Origin: Bacteroidota bacterium
GTDB lineage: Bacteria; Bacteroidota; Bacteroidia; Chitinophagales; Chitinophagaceae
Assembly: GCA_026391115.1 (NCBI GenBank)
Contig: JAPLER010000194.1
Location: forward strand, 6,432 to 12,290
Length of the DNA: 5,859 nt
Direction: 5' to 3'
The notes under the pieces are model-generated. The model searched no databases and had not been told where the DNA came from. It was given only the letters and a program-made list of their open reading frames with translations. The translations under genes were made by a program, and so were the position numbers. How positions within the stretch are numbered: position 1 is the first letter of the stretch; every line of letters starts with the position of its first letter. Shown in pieces: positions 1 through 4,888 of the stretch.

Positions 1-1
1 A

Positions 2-112
2 GCTTGTGGTAATATTGCAATAACACCCACTGCTACTATTCCAGCTAACACTTTTGTCAGAGTTACTCTTTCTGGCAATGCTTACATTACTCAAATAGAC
101 TTACAAACTCCC
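2..112 (+). other. C-terminal end of an unidentified upstream module
   Basis: About 37 residues precede the first Ig-like domain, including ATIPANTFVRVTLSGNAYIT and then QIDLQTPC. They read in the same frame as the Ig-like domain and look like the closing beta-strands of another extracellular module. Too little is present to name the domain. Confidence 0.4.
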
Positions 113-1948
113 TGTACCACCCCAACATCACTTACAGCACCAAGCTCAGGTACACAAAGTATTTGTGCTGGTGCAAATGGAACTGCTCTATCAGGTGGGG
201 CTTCAGGCACAGGAACCATAACTTATCAATGGTATAGAAACACATCGGCATCTACAAGTGGCAGCACGGCAGTAGGCTCTACCAATACTGGTAGTACTAC
301 AAGCTACACACCAAATGTTGCAACTGCTGGTACATACTATTTTTATTATACTGCAACTACTGGTTCAGGTTGCACAGCAACAAGTGGATTTAGTGGTGCA
401 ATAACTGTAAATGCCGCACCTTCTCCAACATTTACAGCATCTCCTGGTGTAAATTCTACACAAGGTGTAGATGTAACTTATACTACAGAAAGTGGCAATA
501 CAAACTATGTATGGAGTGTGCCAGGTACACTAAATTCAGATTACTCAATTTCAAGTGGAGGTATTGGTTCTTCGAATAATACAGTTACACTTAAATGGTT
601 AACTACAGCTAGCAAAACTGTAACTGTTGGTTATACGGCAAATGGTTGCCCAAGTGCAAGCCCTGCAACCAATACAACAACTGTATTATCTGCTGCTTCA
701 ACTTTTTATAATAAACCAAATACAGATTTAACCCAAACTGCAAGTTGGGGAACAAATACTGATGGAACAGGTACAGCACCAAATGATTTTACTACTGCTG
801 GACAAACTTTTAATATAACAAATGCTGGAGCTACTTTAAGTGGAGCTTGGACTGTAAGTGGTAGTGGAAGTAAAGTAGTTGTTGGAGATGGTTCTAGTGG
901 AGTAACTTTTAATGCAAGTACGGCAGTTACAGCAACTATTGATGTTAATAACAATGCAACTTTATTATTAACTAATACTACAATACCTACGTTTGGAATA
1001 ATAGCTGCAGGAAGTACAATTGAGTATGGAGGTACTTCTATTACACAAGCTGTTACTGCAACTACATATAGTAATTTAACTTTAAGTGGAAGTGGTACAA
1101 GAAGTTTTAGTGGAACAACTACTATAAACAATACTTTTAGCCCTGGCTCAGGTTTTAGTGCATCGGCTGGTACAGTTGTTTTTAATGGTACATCTTCAAG
1201 TCAGGTAATTCCTGCATTTGCATATAATGGATTAACAATTGCTGGTGTTGATGGTAAATCAACAAGTGGTAATGTTTCTGTTTCTGGTTTATTCACTATG
1301 TCTAACAGTTGTACAGTTACAAATACAAGTACATTAACATATTTATCTACTGCAACTTTATCTACAACTGCTACTAAAACATTAACTGTAAATGGTACAT
1401 TTGATGACCAACTAAATAGTGCAACATTTAACTTTGGAAGTGGTGCAATGAATGTTGCTGCTGGTGGAACTTTTAAAGTAAGTGGTACAACAGGTAATAA
1501 CCAATTAGTACTTACAAATGTTAACTTAACAAGTGGAATTGGTGCAGCTGGTTCAACACTTTTTGTTGGTGGTGCTGCAAACATAAGATTCCCATTAAAT
1601 GTTAATGGTAATGTTACTTGGAATACACCATCTTTAACAGGTACTTCAAATATATTAAATGGAACTAATACAGCTAATACAATTACTGGTAATTTAAATA
1701 TTATTTCAACTGGTGCAGGAATACTTTGTCATGCAACTGGTGGTTCTGCAAGATCATTAACAGTAAGTGGAGATTTGAATATTAGTGGAGGTCGTTATGA
1801 TATTGTTTCTGGGGCAAATACCTCAGCTTGTGCACTTACAGTTAATGGCAATATTAATTTGTCAGGTACAACAGATACGCTATTTGCTTCAGCTTCTTCA
1901 GGTGGAAGTGGAGTAATTAATATAGTGGTGGCGTTATGGGGGTATTAA
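2..1948 (+). CDS. Giant modular surface protein, segment 1 (5'-partial; Ig-like, PKD-like, beta-helix), ends at a frameshift stop
   Basis: Frame 2 is open from the first complete codon (base 2) to a TAA at 1946-1948, giving 648 codons, so the gene begins upstream of the window. The GTG at 518 is an internal valine inside a PKD-like domain (NYVWSVPGTL), not a start. Order of modules: about 37 residues of an unidentified domain, an Ig-like domain (residues 38-136), a PKD-like domain (139-229), then a beta-helix region rich in short rungs such as LTVNG and NISGG. The last real residues are near NI at 1919-1924; the terminal VVALWGY is out-of-frame translation using GTG and GCG codons that are rare in this gene. 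The role is inferred to be adhesion or structure at the cell surface or outside the cell. No enzymatic motif is seen. The rest of the protein continues in frame 1. Confidence is high that this is coding and moderate for the functional class. Confidence 0.88.
   Translation, partial: ACGNIAITPTATIPANTFVRVTLSGNAYITQIDLQTPCTTPTSLTAPSSGTQSICAGANGTALSGGASGTGTITYQWYRNTSASTSGSTAVGSTNTGSTTSYTPNVATAGTYYFYYTATTGSGCTATSGFSGAITVNAAPSPTFTASPGVNSTQGVDVTYTTESGNTNYVWSVPGTLNSDYSISSGGIGSSNNTVTLKWLTTASKTVTVGYTANGCPSASPATNTTTVLSAASTFYNKPNTDLTQTASWGTNTDGTGTAPNDFTTAGQTFNITNAGATLSGAWTVSGSGSKVVVGDGSSGVTFNASTAVTATIDVNNNATLLLTNTTIPTFGIIAAGSTIEYGGTSITQAVTATTYSNLTLSGSGTRSFSGTTTINNTFSPGSGFSASAGTVVFNGTSSSQVIPAFAYNGLTIAGVDGKSTSGNVSVSGLFTMSNSCTVTNTSTLTYLSTATLSTTATKTLTVNGTFDDQLNSATFNFGSGAMNVAAGGTFKVSGTTGNNQLVLTNVNLTSGIGAAGSTLFVGGAANIRFPLNVNGNVTWNTPSLTGTSNILNGTNTANTITGNLNIISTGAGILCHATGGSARSLTVSGDLNISGGRYDIVSGANTSACALTVNGNINLSGTTDTLFASASSGGSGVINIVVALWGY
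113..409 (+). other. Ig-like domain 1
   Basis: The segment starts at CTTPTSLTAP, then has the strand-B style cysteine motif QSICAGANGT, the core TITYQWYRN tryptophan motif, an AGTYYFYYTATT strand, a second cysteine (GSGC) and the closing AITVNAAP strand. This order (Cys, W in YQWY, TYYF/Y strand, Cys) is the usual form of Ig-like repeats in long Bacteroidota surface proteins. It is a structural or binding module with no catalytic residues. It sits directly before the PKD-like domain. Confidence 0.7.
416..688 (+). other. PKD-like domain
   Basis: After APSPTFTASP the segment shows VDVTYTTESGNTNYVWSVP, a beta-strand then the tryptophan strand seen in PKD-like repeats, followed by GGIGSSNNTVTLKW and a closing strand with a cysteine (VGYTANGCPSASPA). 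The pattern 'Y-x-W-x-V-P...N-x-V-x-[LV]-x-W' is common in Bacteroidota PKD-like modules that follow Ig-like repeats. It probably acts as a spacer holding the beta-helix away from the surface. Confidence 0.62.
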
Positions 1949-2160
1949 CTGGTATTACAAATGGTACATTTACATTTAATGGTACTACAATGCAAGATAT
2001 TACATCTTGGGATGATTATACAGTAGTTAATAATAAAAATGGCTTTAAAAATGGAGCTATCGTAATTATTAATAATTCAAATGGAGCAAGAATATTAAGT
2101 GATGTGTCAGTTGCTGGTACACTTACTTTAACAAGTGGCAAGGTAAGAACCAATAATTTT
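689..2160 (+). other. Beta-helix-like cassette 1 (interrupted by frameshift 1)
   Basis: The cassette opens with TFYNKPNTDLTQTASWGTNT and GTAPNDFTTAGQTFNI, an entry motif that I recall from other Bacteroidota repeat proteins. A strand series VSGSGSKVVVGDGSSGVTF follows, then many short imperfect rungs: YSNLTLSGSGT, LTVNGTF, LNVNGNVTW, LTVSGDLNISGG and LTVNGNINLSG. It crosses the frame break near 1924 and continues with VSVAGTLTLTSGKV before the FPIG-type domain. Rungs of roughly 20-25 residues with alternating hydrophobic positions and Asn/Gly turns suggest a right-handed parallel beta-helix; this is an inference from pattern. No ligand or enzymatic site is evident. Confidence 0.6.
1919..1948 (+). 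other. Frameshift 1 (apparent one-base deletion, frame 2 to frame 1)
   Basis: The frame change must fall between 1921 and 1945, bounded by stops at 1918-1920 (frame 1) and 1946-1948 (frame 2). At 1778-1792 the same gene reads aatattagtggaggt (NISGG). At 1919-1932 it reads aatatagtggtggc, the same motif lacking one T. Restoring that T gives VINISGGVMGVLTG in one frame. A G5 run at 1938-1942 is another error-prone spot, but shifting there would force VVALW with rare codons. Confidence 0.8.
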
Positions 2161-4752
2161 TCATTGGTAATGTTAGGCTCTGCTTCTACAATTACAGGTG
2201 CAACATTTGGTGTTGCTGCAACAAGCTATATAGCCACTTGCGATGGCAGTGGAACTGCTGCAACAACTGGTGGTTTAGTTATTCAAAATATTGGTAGTGG
2301 CGGTAGAACAAGTACAGTAACTTTCCCTATTGGTACAAACACAACTTATAACCCTTGCAGTGTAGCTAATGCTAATGCTGCAGTAGCATTTACTGCTCGT
2401 GTAAACTCAACACCATTTTCAGGAACAACAACTGATAGCACTATTGCTAGAACTTGGAATATTCAACCAGCAAGTGGAACACCAAGTGCTGTTATTGGTT
2501 TACAATGGAATGGTGGAGTAAGTGAAGAGGGGGCAAACTTTAATAGAACATCAGCATCTATTGCTCAATGGAACGGCACTTCTGTTAGTACATATAGTAG
2601 TGGTGGTGCAGCAACAGGTTCTAATCCTTATAGTTTAAATAGTGGTGCAACTCAATTTACTAGCTTTGGTGATTTTGGATTAATACCAGGTATTGTAATT
2701 CCAGCAAATGAGCCAAGTAGTCAAGTATCTAATGCTAGTGTTACTTCAACTACAGGTACAACTGCTACACTTACTTGGACACCAGTTAGTGGAACTAATA
2801 GTATTGTAATTATTAAGCAAGGAAGTGCAGTAACTGCTGCTCCTGTAGATGGAATTACTTATGCTGATGCAAGCTCTGTATATACTTCTGGAACTAATTT
2901 AGGAAGTGGTAACTATGTTGCATATATTGGTACAGCAGGTACAGCAACGATTACTGGATTAACAATAGGTACTACATATCATTTTGCTGTTTATAGCTTT
3001 AATGGAGCTAATGGAACAGAAAATTATTTAACAACTTCACCTGCTACTGCTAATGGAACCACATCTATACCTACATATTATTATATGGGTGGTAATAGCA
3101 CAACAAATACGTTTGCTACAGCAAATATGTGGGCAACTTCAGTTGGAGGTAATCCTTTAGCAGCCTTCACCCCATCTAATAACGACGTATTAATTTTCGA
3201 TGGAACTAATCTTGGAAATGGTAGTACTTTCCCATCTGGTGGAGACAGTGCTACCTTGGTTTGGATTAACTCAAATACAACTGCTGCAAAAATTATTTTG
3301 CAAAATAATGCACGTGTGCGTTTAGAGTCAGGAGGAACAAGAACTACAACTATTGGTAACAGTGGTTTTGCAGCTAACACAATAGTATTAGATGTACCTA
3401 CTGGCTGTAAACTATATACAAGTGGCAACGGTACTACAATAAATTTAGCAGCCAATTCAAGTGCTAATATTTCGGGGTATGTACAATTGGGCAATACTGT
3501 AAACAATACATCTTTAATTCCAAATGCAACTGGCTCTACTATTAGCATTAATAGTGGTGCTTATGTAGAAATTAATGGTAGCTCAAGCTCTGTAAGCACT
3601 TTTGGAACTTCATCTACACCATTAACAACAATAGCAAATGGTGCTACATTAAAAGTAATAAAAGCAGGAGATATTTTTGGAGGCACTACTGCAAATGCCT
3701 TGTCGCTTGCACCAAATAGTTTATTTATTTATGCCAATACATCAAACTCTACTGCAATATCTATTGGGGGCAGAACACTGGGTAAAGTTCAAATTGAAGC
3801 AAATTGGACGCCTGCTGGGCAAGGAGGCATTACCATGTATGATGTAACCATGCCAAATACTACAGGGTATAAATTTACTATTAACGATACTACTGCAATA
3901 AACTTTAAAGGCAATATTACTATTGCCACAGGAAACACAATTCAATTTAACACTAATGCTGCAACTACCATAACAGCTTGTAATTTCAATGGCTCGGCAA
4001 TGCAAACAATTACAAACAATGGTAGCTGGACAGTAGGCTCTTCCCTTCGTCAAAATTTTACAGTAAGCAACGGATTTGGTCTGTCTGTTGGAGGTTCTAC
4101 TGGTATTTCTACTTCTGGCTTAACTGGTTCATCATTTACAGTAAATAGTGGGAATACTTTGGGCTTAAATGGTGGTTCTTTAACTGTACCCAACTCTGGA
4201 ACTTTAAATATTAATGGCAGTTTAACTAGAACAGCAGGTAATATTCTTGCAAACAGTTCTACTTGTATTGTAAACATTACTGGTGCTTCAAATATTCCTG
4301 CCAATACATTTAGAGGAGATACTTGTGCTATATTAACTTTAAACAATGCAAGTGGCATTACTTGTGGTGGAAGCATTAATATTATAACAGCTTTAAATCT
4401 AACAAATGGTGTTATTAATATGGGCAATAATTTAATGATTATTGGAGCTGGCAAAACTGTTACTAGAACCAATGGTTGGATTAATGGTAATCTTAGAAAA
4501 AATGTTTCTTCAGGTTCAAACGTTGCAAGAACATTTGAAATTGGTGATGCTTTTAATTACTTGCCAGTTAGTATGACATTTGCAAGTGTAACAACCGCAG
4601 GAGATATGACTGCTAAAATTTCAGCTCCCGCAAGTTCTCAACCAAATTATGCAACTGCAACTGTAAGTAATTCAAATTATATCAATAGATATTGGTCTCT
4701 TTCTAGTGTTAATACATTAGCATTTACTAATTATAATTTTATCTGGCGATAA
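1924..4752 (+). CDS. Giant modular surface protein, segment 2 (beta-helix, FPIG domain, FN3-like, second beta-helix, FEIGD domain), both ends at frameshifts
   Basis: Frame 1 is open from 1921 (preceding stop at 1918-1920) to TAA at 4750-4752, about 943 codons. It directly continues the beta-helix of segment 1: joining at 1924 gives VINISGGVMGVLTG. The ATG at 1936 is therefore probably an internal Met and not a start; no ribosome binding site, signal peptide or spacer precedes it. Modules in order: end of the first beta-helix, an FPIG/RTWNI/FGDF domain, an FN3-like domain, a second beta-helix, then the front half of a second FPIG-type domain (FEIGD at 4534-4548, RYW at 4687-4695). That last domain is cut by the frame 1 stop, and its back half (GFGDF) is found in frame 2 after the break. 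Composition is Thr/Ser/Asn/Gly-rich with few charged residues, as in the flanking segments. A surface or secreted adhesin-like role is inferred from architecture alone. Confidence 0.88.
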   Translation, partial: SGGVMGVLTGITNGTFTFNGTTMQDITSWDDYTVVNNKNGFKNGAIVIINNSNGARILSDVSVAGTLTLTSGKVRTNNFSLVMLGSASTITGATFGVAATSYIATCDGSGTAATTGGLVIQNIGSGGRTSTVTFPIGTNTTYNPCSVANANAAVAFTARVNSTPFSGTTTDSTIARTWNIQPASGTPSAVIGLQWNGGVSEEGANFNRTSASIAQWNGTSVSTYSSGGAATGSNPYSLNSGATQFTSFGDFGLIPGIVIPANEPSSQVSNASVTSTTGTTATLTWTPVSGTNSIVIIKQGSAVTAAPVDGITYADASSVYTSGTNLGSGNYVAYIGTAGTATITGLTIGTTYHFAVYSFNGANGTENYLTTSPATANGTTSIPTYYYMGGNSTTNTFATANMWATSVGGNPLAAFTPSNNDVLIFDGTNLGNGSTFPSGGDSATLVWINSNTTAAKIILQNNARVRLESGGTRTTTIGNSGFAANTIVLDVPTGCKLYTSGNGTTINLAANSSANISGYVQLGNTVNNTSLIPNATGSTISINSGAYVEINGSSSSVSTFGTSSTPLTTIANGATLKVIKAGDIFGGTTANALSLAPNSLFIYANTSNSTAISIGGRTLGKVQIEANWTPAGQGGITMYDVTMPNTTGYKFTINDTTAINFKGNITIATGNTIQFNTNAATTITACNFNGSAMQTITNNGSWTVGSSLRQNFTVSNGFGLSVGGSTGISTSGLTGSSFTVNSGNTLGLNGGSLTVPNSGTLNINGSLTRTAGNILANSSTCIVNITGASNIPANTFRGDTCAILTLNNASGITCGGSINIITALNLTNGVINMGNNLMIIGAGKTVTRTNGWINGNLRKNVSSGSNVARTFEIGDAFNYLPVSMTFASVTTAGDMTAKISAPASSQPNYATATVSNSNYINRYWSLSSVNTLAFTNYNFIWR
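2161..2691 (+). other. FPIG/RTWNI/FGDF-type beta domain 1 after the beta-helix
   Basis: Key motifs in order are SYIATCDGSG, VTFPIGT (FPIG at 2323-2334), YNPC, IARTWNI (W at 2455-2457), IGLQWNGG (2497-2517), ASIAQWNGTSVS and TSFGDFGL (FGD at 2665-2673). I recognise this order as a module that often closes beta-helix cassettes in Bacteroidota surface proteins, sometimes just ahead of the type IX sorting signal. Here it is followed instead by an FN3-like domain. A second copy with diverged motifs lies at about 4441-4888. The function is unknown; a C-terminal cap for the helix is a guess. Confidence 0.6.
2710..3066 (+). other. FN3-like domain, Bacteroidota variant
   Basis: The segment begins PSSQVSNASVTSTTGTTATL and continues LTWTPVSGTNSIVIIKQGSA, with the first-sheet tryptophan. 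It then has VDGITYADAS, the insertion LGSGNYVAYIGTAG, and the closing pair TITGLTIGTTYHFAVYSFNG followed by NYLTTSPA. The W strand, the 'GLT-x-GT-x-Y-x-x-x-V' motif and the Tyr corner are hallmarks of fibronectin type III folds. The extra 'PVDG...Y...LGSGNYV' insert is a form I recall from large Bacteroidota repeat proteins. It links the first FPIG-type domain to the second beta-helix and is probably a spacer or binding module. Confidence 0.75.
3076..4440 (+). other. Beta-helix-like cassette 2
   Basis: The entry sequence YYYMGGNSTTNTFATANMW (W at 3130-3132) and NNDVLIFDGTN parallels the entry of cassette 1. Rungs follow: AAKIILQNNARVRLESGG, ANTIVLDVPTGCKLYTSG, INSGAYVEINGS, ANGATLKVIKAGDIFGG, LGKVQIEANWTP, YKFTINDTTAINFKGNITIA, FNGSAMQTITNNGSW, LNINGSLTRTAGNI and the closing LTLNNASGITCGGSINI. 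Hydrophobic residues alternate and turns are Asn/Gly-rich, as expected for a parallel beta-helix. The motif FNG(S/T)xMQxIT here (3985-4014) matches one at 1975-2004 in cassette 1, so the two cassettes are related. No catalytic residues are apparent. Confidence 0.6.
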
Positions 4753-4888
4753 AGTAGGAACTGCTACAGAATCTACTGTTATTGCAGCAAGGTATAATGC
4801 AGGTTGGTCTAGAATTACACCTAGTGCAGGTACAAATGCAAATACGGTAAGTAGTGTAATTGGCTTTGGTGATTTCATTTTAGCTGAT
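4441..4888 (+). other. FEIGD/RYW/GFGDF-type beta domain 2, split by frameshift 2
   Basis: In frame 1 the segment has KTVTRTNGWINGNLRKNV, TFEIGDAFNYLPVSM (FEIGD at 4534-4548), YINRYWSLSS (W at 4693-4695) and FTNYNFI. In frame 2, after the break, it has SGDKVGTATES, AARYNAGWSRITPSAG and IGFGDFIL (GFGDF at 4862-4876). The order parallels the FPIG, RTWNI, QWNGTSVS, FGDFGL series of domain 1. The two halves make one complete domain only if the frames are joined. Confidence 0.65.
4721..4752 (+). other. Frameshift 2 (apparent one-base insertion, frame 1 to frame 2)
   Basis: The break is bounded by a frame 2 stop at 4718-4720 and a frame 1 stop at 4750-4752. Dropping one T from the TTTT run at 4737-4740 gives NYNLSGDKVGTATES in one frame. 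Losing the A at 4741 would give NYNFSGDK; a two-base deletion near here would also restore the frame, so the exact event is undecided. A conserved domain has its front and back halves on opposite sides of this point. Confidence 0.75.

Noticed and set aside
518..520. GTG at 518 as a start codon
   Set aside because: It encodes Val in the PKD-like motif VWSVPG. The same frame is open and domain-bearing back to base 2.
706..1584. Minus-strand open frames at 706-1131 and 1201-1584
   Set aside because: They lie opposite clear beta-helix coding sequence. Their translations are Val/Leu/Pro-rich without domain motifs, as expected when Thr/Ser/Asn-rich sense codons are read backwards.
1936..1938. ATG at 1936 as the start of a second gene
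   Set aside because: It overlaps the previous stop by a few bases, has no ribosome binding site or signal peptide, and lies in the middle of a beta-helix that continues across it.
1913..1945. Programmed -1 ribosomal frameshifting
   Set aside because: No X-XXY-YYZ slippery heptamer is seen at the switch point, and no obvious downstream stem-loop. A missing T matching an internal copy explains the shift better.
3081..4472. Minus-strand open frames at 3081-3548, 3742-4053 and 4050-4472
   Set aside because: They are antisense to the second beta-helix cassette, show no recognisable motif or ribosome binding site, and have the same composition artefact.
4737..4740. Phase-variable homopolymer controlling expression
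   Set aside because: The run is only four T, too short for a typical phase-variation tract, and it sits deep inside the gene.
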